Assembly (NCBI RefSeq): GCF_000266885.1
Contig: NC_018020.1
Coordinates: 558,001-622,000, forward strand
Length of the DNA: 64,000 bases
From: Turneriella parva DSM 21527
GTDB lineage: Bacteria; Spirochaetota; Leptospiria; Turneriellales; Turneriellaceae
Direction: 5' to 3'
Shown here: piece after piece, positions 31,896-42,403 of the stretch
How the letters are laid out: each line of letters begins with the position of its first letter
Position numbering within the stretch: the stretch's first letter is position 1
Notes under the pieces: generated by a model
Told to the model about the DNA's origin: nothing
Database searches by the model: none
The model's input: the letters and a program-made list of their open reading frames with translations, nothing else
Made by a program: the position numbers and the translations under genes

Positions 31896-33122
31896 ATGTA
31901 CCGTTTTCTGGTCACCGCGTCCATTTTAGTTTTACTCGGCTTTGTTTATCTGGGCCAGAGGCTTATCGCCGATATTTGGCCGCAAAACCTGCAGATCGCG
32001 CTGTGGCTTATTCTGGCAGCCATGATCGCCAATTTGCTGTGGTTACCCTTCAAACGCTGGCGGCGACAGATGGCGTCACGCCCAAACCCGAATACCGAAA
32101 CCGTGGCGCGATATCTCGAGGCGAGTGCCTACAACCTCATGGGCCTCTTGAGCCTGTTGTTGCTTTTCTCAGTCGTCAGCGACGTCTTGCGGCTGGCATT
32201 TAGAGTGTTGCCGCAGAGCCTGCAGGGCGACATTCTCGCTGCCGTGCCGGCCGGTCAAGACCTCGATTCGGTTCTGGCGATCGCGGTAGCTGTCGTCGCG
32301 ACGCTCTTTTTTATGTGGGGTCGGTTCGCCGTTGTGCGCGGGCCGCGCTACCGTTTTGTCAACGTGGTTTATCCGCTGCACGGTAAACCACGGCGTCGGC
32401 CCCGGTTTCGCGGTCACAAGGCGTTACCGAAGAAAATCCGCATCGCGCAGGTCAGCGACCTGCATATTGGCCGCGCGATCAAGAAACCTTATGTGGCTCG
32501 CGTCGTCGAGATGTTGAACGCACAAAATGCCGATATTGTCTGCTTCACAGGCGATATCGGCGACGGCAATATCGAACACCTGTTTGAAGACTCTGCGCCG
32601 CTCGCCGAAATTCGGTCAAAGCACGGCGTGTATTACATTCCCGGCAACCATGAATATTACTGGGGTATGCAAAAATGGCTGAACGCGTTTAAGCTGCACG
32701 GCTTTAAGCCAGTCATTAACCGTGGCGAAACAATCAAGACAGACGCCGGCTCAGTTTTTCTCGCGGGAGTCAGCGACCCGACCGCCGCACGTTTTGCAGA
32801 AGACCTGCCGAAGATTCCCGACATTGAACCCGCAGACGTTTCGATTCTGCTCGCGCACCAGCCTATCTTCGCGCGCAGCGCCGCGCAGAAAAAATATGAC
32901 CTGATGCTCTCGGGGCACACGCATGGCGGGCAGTACATTCCGTGGTCGTGGGTCGTGCATCTCGTCTACCGGTTTGCGAGCGGCCTTTACCGCTCGGGCA
33001 AAATGCTCGTCTACGTGAACGACGGCACCGGCTACTGGGGTGCGCCCGTGCGTATCGGCACGCGGCTCGAAATTACCATTCTCGATATTTATCTCAGGCA
33101 TGAGGATATCTCAGACACCTGA
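31896..33122 (+). CDS. Membrane-anchored calcineurin-like metallophosphoesterase (YkuE/YaeI type)
   Basis: The 408-residue protein has N-terminal membrane segments (about 5-22, 27-46, 78-98 and 120-140). A cytoplasmic-type phosphoesterase domain follows with the two-metal motifs V-S-D-L-H-I-G near 188, F-T-G-D-I-G-D near 217, I-P-G-N-H-E-Y near 250, L-A-H-Q-P and S-G-H-T-H-G-G-Q near 345. All metal ligands are present. Family members hydrolyse phosphodiester or pyrophosphate bonds, for example in UDP-sugars or lipid precursors; the substrate here is not predictable. It is divergent from rnc and is followed 22 bp later by the thioesterase gene. Confidence 0.87.
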   Translation: MYRFLVTASILVLLGFVYLGQRLIADIWPQNLQIALWLILAAMIANLLWLPFKRWRRQMASRPNPNTETVARYLEASAYNLMGLLSLLLLFSVVSDVLRLAFRVLPQSLQGDILAAVPAGQDLDSVLAIAVAVVATLFFMWGRFAVVRGPRYRFVNVVYPLHGKPRRRPRFRGHKALPKKIRIAQVSDLHIGRAIKKPYVARVVEMLNAQNADIVCFTGDIGDGNIEHLFEDSAPLAEIRSKHGVYYIPGNHEYYWGMQKWLNAFKLHGFKPVINRGETIKTDAGSVFLAGVSDPTAARFAEDLPKIPDIEPADVSILLAHQPIFARSAAQKKYDLMLSGHTHGGQYIPWSWVVHLVYRFASGLYRSGKMLVYVNDGTGYWGAPVRIGTRLEITILDIYLRHEDISDT

Positions 33123-33144
33123 TTGATTTTCTGAAAGGGAGTCT

Positions 33145-33993
33145 ATGCGCGACGAATATACAGCTATCACCCGATTTGCCGATCTCGACACACAGCGCCA
33201 CGTCACCAGCCGCACCTACGAATCATTCGCACTCGAAGGCCGCTACCGCATGCTCGCAAAACTCGGTATACCCTTTGAACAGATTAAAAACGAACAGATC
33301 TCGCTCGTCACCATAAACGGCTACTGCAAGTTTCACCGCCAGCAATTTCCCGGCGCCGAGCTGAAGGTTGAAACCACCCTCACCCCCTCTCCCGAAGGGA
33401 GAGGGGAGCAACACTGGGATCAGAAAATTCTTGATACCTCGGGTGAACTGGTTGCTCACCTACAGCAATCGACGCGAGCAGAAAAGTCGGGCGTTCCCTT
33501 TTCAGTTGAAGTCGTCACCAAAGATTCGAGCGAACCCGCTGGTCAGATTCTTTACGAAAACCTTAAACCCTGGTCGGGGCGCAACCAGCGCGTGATCAGC
33601 CAATACCAGATTCCTTACGCCGACCGAGATTTTGCCGGCAAATATAACGCCGCTGCCTTATGGAAAATCTTCGAAGAAGGCCGCTGGATGTTCGTCGAGA
33701 AAATTGGCCTCACGTACGAGCGCATCGTTGAACTCGACACGACTTCTTTTTACATGGGCAGCATTTACAATTTTTTCGCCGAAGTACCCGCGGGACGTAC
33801 GCTCGAAGTCGTAACCTGGATAGAGCGAATCGACAAGATTCGCTACTATTTTCGCCAGGATGTACTCCACAACGGTAAACTGCTCTTGACCATGCGCGAC
33901 GAACAGCTGATCGTGTCGCTATCGAAGGCACGGCCGCAGCGCGCATCGGCAGAGTTCATGAAATATATCGGTAAATATGTGGAGTTTGATTGA
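33145..33993 (+). CDS. Double hot-dog acyl-(ACP/CoA) thioesterase-like protein
   Basis: The 282-residue protein has two hot-dog domains. The first (about 1-130) opens with [16 protein letters not shown]. The second (about 145-280) opens with [15 protein letters not shown] and has a helix W-K-I-F-E-E-G-R. Such proteins release fatty acids from ACP or CoA. The ATG at 33145 follows GGGAG. Residues near 80-87 (T-P-S-P-E-G-R-G-E) are encoded by a perfect GC-rich palindrome that looks like an in-frame repeat insertion. The stop overlaps the uvrA start codon. Confidence 0.75.
   Translation: MRDEYTAITRFADLDTQRHVTSRTYESFALEGRYRMLAKLGIPFEQIKNEQISLVTINGYCKFHRQQFPGAELKVETTLTPSPEGRGEQHWDQKILDTSGELVAHLQQSTRAEKSGVPFSVEVVTKDSSEPAGQILYENLKPWSGRNQRVISQYQIPYADRDFAGKYNAAALWKIFEEGRWMFVEKIGLTYERIVELDTTSFYMGSIYNFFAEVPAGRTLEVVTWIERIDKIRYYFRQDVLHNGKLLLTMRDEQLIVSLSKARPQRASAEFMKYIGKYVEFD
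33384..33406. repeat. REP-like palindrome inside the thioesterase gene
   Basis: CCCCTCTCCC (33384-33393) and GGGAGAGGGG (33397-33406) form a perfect 10-bp stem with a GAA loop. The same CCCTCTCCC-GAAG-GGAGAGGG motif is a widespread dispersed repeat in bacteria. It is in frame and encodes P-S-P-E-G-R-G, in a probable surface loop between strands of the first hot-dog domain. Confidence 0.7.
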
Positions 33994-36878
33994 GCAGCAT
34001 TAAGATTACTGGCGCGCGCGAGCATAACCTCAAGAACATCTCACTCGAGATACCGCGCGAGAAACTCGTGGTCATTACGGGTCTCTCGGGCAGCGGCAAA
34101 AGCTCTCTCGCATTCGATACGATATACGCCGAAGGGCAAAGGCGTTATGTCGAGTCTCTATCCGCATATGCGCGGCAGTTTTTGGGCCAGCTCGAAAAAC
34201 CCGACGTCGATTCGATCGAAGGCTTGTCACCCGCGATTTCGATTGAGCAGAAAACGACTGCGCGCAACCCGCGTTCGACCGTTGGCACCGTCACCGAAAT
34301 TTACGACTACCTGAGGCTGCTGTTTGCCCGACTCGGTGAACCCCACTGCCCCGAATGCGGTGCCCGCCTCGAAGCGCAGTCGATCGACACGATGGTCGCG
34401 CACGTCAACGGCATCTTCGAGCGCATGCCATCGGCAAAATCAGTGCGCACGCAGATATTGTCCCCCATTGCCCGCAGCAAAAAGGGCGAATTCAAAGATG
34501 TGTTCGAGCGTATTCAGCGCGAGGGTTTCGTGCGCGTGCGGGTGAACGGCCGCATGCACAGCCTCGACGAACCGATTGAACTCAAGAAAAATCTGAAGCA
34601 CGACATCGACATCGTGGTCGACCGTCTGGTGCTTGAACCGGGTACCCTCGCGTCACAAAGAACGCACCTTGCGGGGTCACTCGAACTCGCTCTCAAGCAG
34701 GCAACCGGTGGTGGACAGGCGAGCATTCTGTTCGAGGCAGATAACGGGCAAACCGTCGAAGAAAATTTTTCGGCAAAACTGTACTGCTCTGCGTGCGACC
34801 TCAGCTTTCCTGAGATTACACATCGGCTCTTTTCTTTTAACAGCCCTGACGGCGCGTGCGAAAACTGCAGCGGTCTCGGGCACATGCTCGAATTTCACCC
34901 CGACCGGCTGATCGTCAGCGATAAACAGACAGTGCGCGATGGTTTGGGCGAAGGCCTCGGCTTTGGCGGCGATGGCTATTGGTTTAAGGCCTCTATCGAC
35001 GCGCTCAGAAAAAAAGTCCCCTTCGACCCCGATACACCCTGGAATAAACTGCCCAAGAAGATCATTGATCTGTTGCTCTACGGTGACAAGTCTTTGAAAC
35101 TCAACTATGAATGGAAAGGTGGCGACAGCACGTACCAGTTCTCACGCGGTTATGAAGGGATAATACCCAACCTGCACCGGCGTTATATGCAGACACAGTC
35201 AGAGTCGATGCGCCAGAAGATGGAGCAGTACATGGAACACATGCCCTGCCCTGTCTGCAAGGGCAAGCGCCTGAAACCGGTTGCTCTCGCGGTCAAACTC
35301 AAAGGCAAGAATATCGCCGAGACGACGGCAATGACGCTCGAAGGCGCCTACGATTATTTCAAGAAAATTTCGTTTAACAAAACAGAAACCGAAATCGCCA
35401 AGCAGGCGATGAAAGAGATCTTTGACCGGCTCGGCTTTCTGAATTCAGTCGGAGTCGGCTATCTCACGCTCGACCGAATCGCCGGCTCGCTGTCGGGCGG
35501 CGAAGCACAGCGTATTCGCCTCGCGACGCAGATCGGCTCGGCGCTCATGGGCGTGCTCTACGTGCTCGACGAACCTTCGATTGGTCTACACCAGTCTGAT
35601 AACGCAAAGCTGATCGCGACCCTCAAAGGGCTGCGTGACCTCGGCAACACGATCGTCGTCGTCGAACACGATGAAGAAACGATGCAAGAGTCAGACTATA
35701 TCGTCGACATGGGGCCCGGCGCCGGCAGGCACGGCGGGCAGGTGGTTTTTGCCGGCACGTATGCGCAGCTAAAAAAGGCAAAGAATTCACTCACAGCTGA
35801 TTATCTCACCGGTAAACGCACGATCGAGAAACCAAAAGAGCGCCGCCGGCCCGGCAAAGAAACAATCCGCATTACTGGCGCAAAAGAAAATAACCTCAAA
35901 GACATCGATGTGGATTTTCCGCTTTCTGTGCTTACGGTCGTAACCGGGCTATCGGGCAGTGGCAAAAGTTCTCTCGTCAATGAGATACTCTTTAAGGGCA
36001 TCAACAAAAAACTGAACGGCTCGCAAGAGCTGCCGGGCAAGCACAAGGCGATTCACGGCATAGAGCATATCGACAAAATCATCAACATCGACCAGAGCCC
36101 GATTGGCCGCACTCCGCGATCGAATGCTGCGACCTACACGGGCGCATTCGCGCCGATACGCGACATGTTCGCCGCGCTGCCCGCGAGCCAGATGCGCGGC
36201 TACAAAGCGGGTAGATTTTCCTTTAACGTCGAAGGTGGCCGCTGCGAAGCCTGCACAGGCGACGGTGTAAAGAAGATCGAAATGCACTTCTTGAGCGATG
36301 TCTATGTGCGTTGCGAAGTCTGCCAGGGCAGACGCTACAACCAAGAGACTCTCGAGGTTCGGTTCAAAGGAAAGAATATTTTTGAGGTACTCGACATGCC
36401 CGTCGAAGAGGCAGTAGAATTCTTCGCGGCGATACCTCCCGTGCATTCAAAGCTGAAGGCTCTCTTCGATGTTGGCCTCGGCTACATAAAGCTTGGTCAG
36501 GCAGCGACGACACTTTCGGGTGGTGAAGCGCAGCGCGTAAAACTCGCTACTGAACTCTCGCGCCGTTCGACCGGCAAAACGCTCTACATTCTAGACGAGC
36601 CGACGACAGGCCTGCACTTCGAAGACATTCGTCTGCTGATGAATATTCTGCAGCGCTTCGTCGATGAAGGCAATACCGTCGTTGTGATCGAACACAATAT
36701 GGATGTCATCAAGTGCGCCGATTATCTCATAGACATGGGGCCTGAAGGCGGCGTTAAGGGTGGGCAAGTCATTGCGACGGGTACTCCTGAAGAGATCGCC
36801 GCGCAAAAGGCCTCTTTGACCGGCCAGTTTCTCAAGAAGTGGCTTGACGCACCCGCGGCGAAAGTCACCCGCAAGTAG
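33990..36878 (+). CDS. uvrA: UvrABC nucleotide-excision-repair ATPase UvrA
   Basis: UvrA finds bulky DNA damage and loads UvrB. The 962-residue protein starts at a TTG (33990) that overlaps the preceding stop. The first ABC half has Walker [10 protein letters not shown] near 31 and [11 protein letters not shown] near 500. The second has G-L-S-G-S-G-K-S-S near 650 and [11 protein letters not shown] near 840. Zinc-binding Cys pairs lie near 267/292 (C-S-A-C ... C-E-N-C) and near 750/772 (C-E-A-C ... C-E-V-C). Length and all motifs are standard. A small GCCGT-TTT-ACGGC hairpin follows at 36878-36890. Confidence 0.97.
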   Translation: MSSIKITGAREHNLKNISLEIPREKLVVITGLSGSGKSSLAFDTIYAEGQRRYVESLSAYARQFLGQLEKPDVDSIEGLSPAISIEQKTTARNPRSTVGTVTEIYDYLRLLFARLGEPHCPECGARLEAQSIDTMVAHVNGIFERMPSAKSVRTQILSPIARSKKGEFKDVFERIQREGFVRVRVNGRMHSLDEPIELKKNLKHDIDIVVDRLVLEPGTLASQRTHLAGSLELALKQATGGGQASILFEADNGQTVEENFSAKLYCSACDLSFPEITHRLFSFNSPDGACENCSGLGHMLEFHPDRLIVSDKQTVRDGLGEGLGFGGDGYWFKASIDALRKKVPFDPDTPWNKLPKKIIDLLLYGDKSLKLNYEWKGGDSTYQFSRGYEGIIPNLHRRYMQTQSESMRQKMEQYMEHMPCPVCKGKRLKPVALAVKLKGKNIAETTAMTLEGAYDYFKKISFNKTETEIAKQAMKEIFDRLGFLNSVGVGYLTLDRIAGSLSGGEAQRIRLATQIGSALMGVLYVLDEPSIGLHQSDNAKLIATLKGLRDLGNTIVVVEHDEETMQESDYIVDMGPGAGRHGGQVVFAGTYAQLKKAKNSLTADYLTGKRTIEKPKERRRPGKETIRITGAKENNLKDIDVDFPLSVLTVVTGLSGSGKSSLVNEILFKGINKKLNGSQELPGKHKAIHGIEHIDKIINIDQSPIGRTPRSNAATYTGAFAPIRDMFAALPASQMRGYKAGRFSFNVEGGRCEACTGDGVKKIEMHFLSDVYVRCEVCQGRRYNQETLEVRFKGKNIFEVLDMPVEEAVEFFAAIPPVHSKLKALFDVGLGYIKLGQAATTLSGGEAQRVKLATELSRRSTGKTLYILDEPTTGLHFEDIRLLMNILQRFVDEGNTVVVIEHNMDVIKCADYLIDMGPEGGVKGGQVIATGTPEEIAAQKASLTGQFLKKWLDAPAAKVTRK

Positions 36879-36899
36879 CCGTTTTACGGCGATTTGAGT

Positions 36900-38219
36900 A
36901 TGCAATATTTCTTACTGACGATATTCTTGCTTGGCGCGGGCGCATGGTTTGGCCTCAATTCGCGCACCATGGCACGGCTGCGCGTGCCACCGTCGCTTTT
37001 CACCGGCGTTGCGCTGTTGCTGTTTTTTACAATTCTCCCGACCGCAAAAGAAGGTCTTTTTTACGGGCACCTGAAATCGCTGCCCGCCGAATTTATCGCA
37101 TTGGTCTTTGCCTGTTTTTTCTTGCGTAAACCCGAGCCTGGTGCACGCACACGGCATGGCCTGTTGCAGGTAATGGCGCAAATGTCTTATGTCTGGGTCG
37201 CCGTGATGGGTCAGGTTTTGCTCGCACTCATTGCGACTATCTGCATTGTGAAGCCAGTCTTTGGCTTTCCGCTCGCATTCGCGGCTTTGCTTGAGACAGG
37301 CTTTGCGGGTGGCCATGGAACAGCAGTCGCTATGGGGCCGCTACTCGTGCAAAACGGTATTGCTGCAGGTCTCGAACTCGGCTTAACGAGTGCCACGCTC
37401 GGCCTTATATGTGGCATCGCCGGTGGCGTTTTCTTTGCAAAGCGCATGGTTCCCGTAGCACCATTGCCAACCGCGGCCATGACCGACGCAGAAAGCGCAC
37501 GGCTCGACGTCAATAAGCTGCTCGTCAGCCTGGCGCTGATCGCAGCCGCTTATGGCTTCGGTGTTTTGTTAAAGGGTGTCGCAGAACAAGAGGTTCTGCC
37601 GCGACTTGCAGTCAGCGAGTCGCTGAAGTCGTTCAGTCTGCCCCTATTTGCGTATACCCTCGTCGGGGGCATCTTTGTGAACCTGCTGTGCCGCGTGTCA
37701 GGCCAACAGCGGTATATCGACAATCACACGATCATGCTGCTCGGCGATTTTTTTCTTGAAGTACTGATCTTCGCAGGTATTGCCATAATTGACGTGCGCC
37801 TGCTGGCGGCTGGCCTCGTGCCGCTGCTGATTCTTTGCGCACTGGGTCTCGTCTGGAACATCTATTGCCAGGTTCATCTGCGCAAACATATGCTGCCGAT
37901 GCCCTACGGCGAAGAACTCGCGCTTATTAATTTCGGAATGCTGAACGGCACATCTGCTATCGGCCTCATGCTCGCGCGAATGGTTGACCCACAATTCAAA
38001 ACCCCGGCCGTGCAGGTGTTTGCTGAAAGCTCTGCGCTCACTCAACCTTTCATAGCGGGGGGATTGCTCACTCTGCTGACACCTTTTATCGTGATGCAGT
38101 TTTCGCCTGTCGCCTCAATTGCTATTTTCGCAGGGCTTCTTGTATTTTGGCTGTTCTTCGGCCTCGCGACGGCGAAGCGTATTCGCCGCGATTCTGCAAG
38201 AGAATCCGTTTCGTCATAA
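36900..38219 (+). CDS. gltS: Sodium/glutamate symporter (GltS family)
   Basis: The 439-residue membrane protein has about ten to twelve hydrophobic segments in two inverted halves. The first half has the E-T-G-F-A-G-G-H-G-T-A motif, the glycine-rich re-entrant loop of GltS transporters. The matching second-half motif is F-G-M-L-N-G-T-S-A-I-G-L. It is predicted to take up glutamate, or a related dicarboxylate, with sodium in the inner membrane. The ATG at 36900 is preferred to a TTG two codons upstream. It is 21 bp downstream of uvrA and could be read through from it, although a short hairpin separates them. Confidence 0.88.
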   Translation: MQYFLLTIFLLGAGAWFGLNSRTMARLRVPPSLFTGVALLLFFTILPTAKEGLFYGHLKSLPAEFIALVFACFFLRKPEPGARTRHGLLQVMAQMSYVWVAVMGQVLLALIATICIVKPVFGFPLAFAALLETGFAGGHGTAVAMGPLLVQNGIAAGLELGLTSATLGLICGIAGGVFFAKRMVPVAPLPTAAMTDAESARLDVNKLLVSLALIAAAYGFGVLLKGVAEQEVLPRLAVSESLKSFSLPLFAYTLVGGIFVNLLCRVSGQQRYIDNHTIMLLGDFFLEVLIFAGIAIIDVRLLAAGLVPLLILCALGLVWNIYCQVHLRKHMLPMPYGEELALINFGMLNGTSAIGLMLARMVDPQFKTPAVQVFAESSALTQPFIAGGLLTLLTPFIVMQFSPVASIAIFAGLLVFWLFFGLATAKRIRRDSARESVSS

Positions 38220-38307
38220 AGACCCGTCGCAGACGTTTGCGCCGGTGATGCGCCAGATCTTCAAGCACTGCCCGGCCAGAGCGCGCCGGCATCGGCCAGT
38301 CAGCCCA

Positions 38308-39828
38308 TCAACCGAACACGCGGCGAAAGAAGACGTCAATGATATCAAGACCAATGACATAAATGCCCATCGCGAGCATAACCGCCATACCGATTCGAGT
38401 TGCACCGGCCTGAACCTTGAGCGAGACCGGTTTATACAGAGCCTCGATCAGATAGAAAACGATGTGTCCGCCGTCGAGCACCGGAATCGGCAATAGATTC
38501 ATGACACCGAGAATAATGGTTATCTGTGCCATAAGCAAAAAGTACGTTTGCCATCCCATTTCAACGGTTTTGGCAGCGATTGCCACCATCTTCACCGGGC
38601 CTGAAACGCTCTTGTTGAACGACAGCTTTCCCTGAATGATGCGCCATAAACCCACAAATGTCGACTTGGTAATAAAGACAGTCTCGTCAAAACTGAGGGC
38701 TACCTGCTCAACGAGAGACATCTCGCGCAGTGCACTCAGGTGCTTTTCAGCCGGACGAATACCAATCTGCCGGCGGTAAGTCAGCTCGACGGCTGCCTTG
38801 ATCTCAACCGGGCCAATGCGCAGCTTCGCGTCATCACCGGCCGCCTCGAGCGCAGCGCGAAATTCGGTGAATGTACTGAAACTTTCACCGTTAATGAGAA
38901 TATTCTGAAAGTCTGTGCCGGCGCCTTCTTCGACAACGATTTCTGGCCCGGGCTTACCGGTTTGCACATCAATGATATTCTTGAGCAAGACACGGGGCAC
39001 TTTTTTGAGCGGCACCGAAAGCGCTTTGTCTTCGAAATTGCCCTTAGCATCAGGGCGGCGTATCGCAAGCTCGGCCTTGTCGCCGGGCTTTTCATTCAAG
39101 ACACGAATCAGATCTTCAATCGAATAGAGGGCGACACCGTTGGCGCTGACGATTTCGTCACCCTTAAGCAAGCCCGAACCCGCAGGGCCGTCATCGACCA
39201 TCGTCAGCCGCGCCAGCGGCCGCGCGCCCGTGAAAATTCCCGGTGTACCAGGCTCGCTGCGGTTTACCGGCACAGTCAGCGTCGATCGCGACCCGGCCCG
39301 CTCGACGGTCATTTCAACCGTGTCACCTTTGGCAAAACCAAACTCATAGATGATACGGTCGAAAGACGGTGTTGCATTATCTTCGACCCTGACGATGCGG
39401 TCACCATCTTTGACGCCGGCTTTGGCGAGCGCCGATTTGGGGTCGACGCGCACGATGTTGTCCATGGGGCGATAGCCAGTCTGCAGCAGCACGAATACCA
39501 CGATGAAGCCGAGCAGAATTGAGAAAAGCGGCCCACCGAAGGCCAGCGCGATGCGGCGCCATGGGCCGACCGAAAAGAAATCCCCCTTGCGCATCTTGCG
39601 GTTTTGATTTGAAGGGTCGTCGCCATAGAACTGCACATAACCGCCGAGGGGTATTGCAGTGATCTGGTAGATTGTGCCTTTACGGCGGCGAAAGAGCAGC
39701 CCGCGGCCATAACCGATCGAGAAGACGCGGGGCCTTACCCCGGCGAGCTTGCCGATTATGAAATGACCGAGTTCGTGAAAAAAGACGCAGATGCCGAGAA
39801 GCAAGATGCCAGCAAGTATCGAGAGCAC
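38308..39828 (-). CDS. rseP: Site-2 protease RseP (RIP zinc metalloprotease)
   Basis: RseP cleaves membrane-embedded anti-sigma factors and leftover signal peptides. The 506-residue protein has H-E-L-G-H at about 19-23 in the first membrane segment. Two PDZ domains follow (about 110-190 and 195-280), with the usual D-G-D-R-I and G-D-E-I-V turns. The last membrane region has L-P-I-P-V-L-D-G-G-H, which supplies the third zinc ligand. All active-site parts are present. It is convergent with gltS across an 88-bp gap that shows no clear terminator. Confidence 0.94.
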   Translation of the reverse strand: MLSILAGILLLGICVFFHELGHFIIGKLAGVRPRVFSIGYGRGLLFRRRKGTIYQITAIPLGGYVQFYGDDPSNQNRKMRKGDFFSVGPWRRIALAFGGPLFSILLGFIVVFVLLQTGYRPMDNIVRVDPKSALAKAGVKDGDRIVRVEDNATPSFDRIIYEFGFAKGDTVEMTVERAGSRSTLTVPVNRSEPGTPGIFTGARPLARLTMVDDGPAGSGLLKGDEIVSANGVALYSIEDLIRVLNEKPGDKAELAIRRPDAKGNFEDKALSVPLKKVPRVLLKNIIDVQTGKPGPEIVVEEGAGTDFQNILINGESFSTFTEFRAALEAAGDDAKLRIGPVEIKAAVELTYRRQIGIRPAEKHLSALREMSLVEQVALSFDETVFITKSTFVGLWRIIQGKLSFNKSVSGPVKMVAIAAKTVEMGWQTYFLLMAQITIILGVMNLLPIPVLDGGHIVFYLIEALYKPVSLKVQAGATRIGMAVMLAMGIYVIGLDIIDVFFRRVFG

Positions 39829-39871
39829 GATTCAAGATACTATCGCCGAGAGTCGGCGGAAAGGAAATTAT

Positions 39872-39910
39872 GCTGCGGCAGGGGTAGTTGAAACCTACCC
39901 CTGCTGCCGC
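39872..39910. repeat. 16-bp hairpin upstream of rseP and the divergent membrane-protein gene
   Basis: GCTGCGGCAGGGGTAG (39872-39887) pairs with 39895-39910 at 14 of 16 positions, one further being a G-T wobble, over the 7-nt loop TTGAAAC. It lies 43 bp before rseP and 53 bp before the plus-strand gene. No T tract follows. It is structurally similar to the hairpin at 23605, which also sits between two divergent genes. Confidence 0.65.
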
Positions 39911-39963
39911 GCCGAACTATTTTGCTTTGCCGTGTACTCTGCCGAGAACGTCTGCCTCAATTC

Positions 39964-41418
39964 ATGGCGAAAAAGGTTTTTTACAACCGCCGCTATAAGA
40001 TGCCCGGCTGGGCACAGCCTTATGCGCTGTGGGGTGTCGTCGCAGCCGTTACCCTCATTGCCATTTTTTTCACGTCGATTGAGACTGTAAAACCTGAAAG
40101 CCCCGAGGCGTTGCCGACGCGCGTTAATGGTTTTGCCGACAGCCTCTTCTATGAGCTACGCGATGCTGAAAGCGGCAGCCAGGGCGAAATCATTGGCGCT
40201 TACGCTGCCCGCCTCAAAAAGAAGCATGGCTATTCAGTGCGCGAAAAAAGAGCTGGCGGTTGCCAGATCACGACCATTGAACGCGGTAACGCGAAGCCTT
40301 TTGGCATCGCTGCCATCATGTCAGGTAATCGCAGCGAGGCACTATTTGCAGCTCTGGTTTTTCTCGACAAACTCGCTGCACAAAACCCAGCTGGCGCAAT
40401 CACCGTCTCTTTGGTAGTCGCACAAAAGAACTGTGAACCCCGAGACTTACTCGTCGATTGGCTTACGGGCGACATGCAGTTGCCCATTATACTCGCGGCA
40501 GGCGATGCGGTCAGCGACAATGCGGATTTCAACCGAATTGGCCATCTGAAAAACCTGAACCTGCGCCGCCACTTTGCCGGGGCATTTCTTGCCCCTGATC
40601 GCGCAACCTGGGCAAACGCCACGGCCCTCTTATCTGAGGGGGCAGGCCCCGCCGTGCGCATCATTGTGAACGAGAAATTTGGCAACGGCCCCGAACAAAT
40701 TGTCGCCGAAAATCCGCTGCTGCGCCACCCGCTTGCCGGCAAGTCGGCATCGACGGCAGATTACCGGCAGGTTGCGCTCTATCTGGGTTCTTCGACGCAG
40801 CTTCATGTCGGTGGGTTTTATGTATTGCTGGCTTTGATCTGGCTGCTGGCCGTGATTCCGTTCGCGAACGCTCTCGGCACGTTTCGTGAACGACTCGATC
40901 TGGGCTCGGCGGCGACCTCGCTCGTGCTCTACGGAATGGCGTTCTTGAGCTATGTGCTCATTTTGAAACTCAGCCTGCGCTACGTGAAATCTGATCTGGT
41001 TCTCGGCGCGGTCGTGTTGCTTTTGGTACCTTTGGTATTTTTTCCCGTACGCATCTTGCAGAAGACGATGCTGCGCGCAGAACTCAATCGTGCGAGCCTG
41101 CATCTTTTGGTGCAGGCCCTGCTGACCGTCGTCTGCTTCATGAACCCGATAACTGCAGTTATCGGGCTTCTCGCGCTGACTGCAGCCTCGGCGTTCGTGC
41201 GCGCGGCCATTACCCGCAAGTTATTACGACTCTTGAGTCTGGCGGCGATTGCGGCGCTTTTGGTCGCGATGACACGTGAACCTCTCGGCAGCTTTACCAA
41301 TTTTTTCACGGCCTATTTGCCTGCACTGGGAACCGCAGGCTTGCCGTCGCTCGTGCTTCTCTGCCTTATCGGCGGCAACATCGTCGCGTTGCTTTTCGTG
41401 CCCCGCGAGCGCAACTAG
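39964..41418 (+). CDS. Multi-spanning membrane protein with extracytoplasmic N-terminal domain
   Basis: The start chosen is the ATG at 39964 (484 aa). A basic N-terminus precedes one membrane segment at about 18-38. An extracytoplasmic domain of about 220 residues follows, then some seven hydrophobic segments in the C-terminal 210 residues. The soluble domain has an alpha/beta pattern loosely like M28-type amidase or peptidase domains, but I see no metal ligands. This layout (loop domain plus membrane bundle) resembles GPI-transamidase or peptidase-like membrane proteins; no firm family. It is followed 4 bp later by the oxidoreductase gene. Confidence 0.7.
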   Translation: MAKKVFYNRRYKMPGWAQPYALWGVVAAVTLIAIFFTSIETVKPESPEALPTRVNGFADSLFYELRDAESGSQGEIIGAYAARLKKKHGYSVREKRAGGCQITTIERGNAKPFGIAAIMSGNRSEALFAALVFLDKLAAQNPAGAITVSLVVAQKNCEPRDLLVDWLTGDMQLPIILAAGDAVSDNADFNRIGHLKNLNLRRHFAGAFLAPDRATWANATALLSEGAGPAVRIIVNEKFGNGPEQIVAENPLLRHPLAGKSASTADYRQVALYLGSSTQLHVGGFYVLLALIWLLAVIPFANALGTFRERLDLGSAATSLVLYGMAFLSYVLILKLSLRYVKSDLVLGAVVLLLVPLVFFPVRILQKTMLRAELNRASLHLLVQALLTVVCFMNPITAVIGLLALTAASAFVRAAITRKLLRLLSLAAIAALLVAMTREPLGSFTNFFTAYLPALGTAGLPSLVLLCLIGGNIVALLFVPRERN

Positions 41419-41422
41419 CACG

Positions 41423-42403
41423 ATGCGCGTCGCGATTGTTGGCTGCGGTCGCATTGCGCACGAACTTGAAAGCGACGCGCTGCGTTATAAACCCTGTACG
41501 CATCTCGGTGCTCTAAAAAATCTGCAGCGGCGTGACCGCAGTCTGCAGGTCATCGGCTTCTGCGACGCAGCGCCTGAACGCGCGGTCAGCGCCGCGGGCT
41601 TCATGCGCGCCGACGGCGCCCGTGTGACTACAGACTACAAAGAAATTCTGGACCTTGAACCCGAGCTGCTCATCATCGCGGCCAGCACCGCAATACACCA
41701 TAAGATTCTGCTCGCCGCGATCGCAGCAGGGGTTAATCGCATTGTCGCTGAAAAGCCTCTCGTGACCACCAAAGCAGAAGTATCGCAACTCAGGCGGGCG
41801 ATTCAGAGCAGTAAATCGGTTATCTTACCCAACTACGAGCGGCGCTACCATGACAAATACATTGCGCTACAGCGCCTGATCCAGAACGAACGTAGATCCC
41901 CCGCTTATCGCGCGTTTTTCGCCGCCGGCGGCAGCTCGCTTTACGCCGATAAAAAAAGCAGCGACGAGGGAGTTCTGCTGCATGACACAACGCATCTCGT
42001 CGATTTGGCGCAGTTCTTATTCGGCACGGTTACAGCACACCGCGTGATTGCCGGCGAGCGCAGGCATCTGCTGTACCTGAAACATAAGAATGGTTCTGAG
42101 GGCATTGTAGAGACGAGCCTCGGCGTCGGGGCGTTTCATCTTGAACTGCAGGTCATGCGGCAAAACGAGCGCATTACCGTCGGCAACGGCTTCACGCAGC
42201 GTGAAAAGATCGTCGCAAGCCCGCACTACCGCAGGCTTCGGGGTTATGCGCCCGCGAGACGCACAAACGACAAGCCGATGACTGTGGCGATAAATCCGTT
42301 TATGAGGCTTTACCGCGAGGCGCTTTATGGCAAGCCTGATAACGGGCACTTCTTCGATGCATTGGCGAATGTTGAGATGCTGTACGCGCGCAGGTCACGG
42401 TGA
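41423..42403 (+). CDS. Gfo/Idh/MocA-family NAD(P)-dependent oxidoreductase
   Basis: The start at 41423, directly after the upstream stop, gives M-R-V-A-I-V-G-C-G-R-I-A, a textbook Rossmann G-x-G-x-x-A beginning. A-E-K-P-L near 113 is the conserved E-K-P of the family. The C-terminal alpha/beta domain (about 130-320) has a catalytic-type H-D-T-T-H-L-V-D-L near 192. Family enzymes oxidise or reduce sugars, inositols or cyclic sugar nucleotides, and the substrate is unclear. The gene ends inside a repeat hairpin (42401-42444). Probably one unit with the preceding membrane-protein gene. Confidence 0.85.
   Translation: MRVAIVGCGRIAHELESDALRYKPCTHLGALKNLQRRDRSLQVIGFCDAAPERAVSAAGFMRADGARVTTDYKEILDLEPELLIIAASTAIHHKILLAAIAAGVNRIVAEKPLVTTKAEVSQLRRAIQSSKSVILPNYERRYHDKYIALQRLIQNERRSPAYRAFFAAGGSSLYADKKSSDEGVLLHDTTHLVDLAQFLFGTVTAHRVIAGERRHLLYLKHKNGSEGIVETSLGVGAFHLELQVMRQNERITVGNGFTQREKIVASPHYRRLRGYAPARRTNDKPMTVAINPFMRLYREALYGKPDNGHFFDALANVEMLYARRSR

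Noticed and set aside
38220-38307. GC-rich gap between gltS and rseP examined for a bidirectional terminator.
   Set aside because: Short direct repeats (CGGCCAG twice) are present, but no stem longer than a few bases and no T tract.
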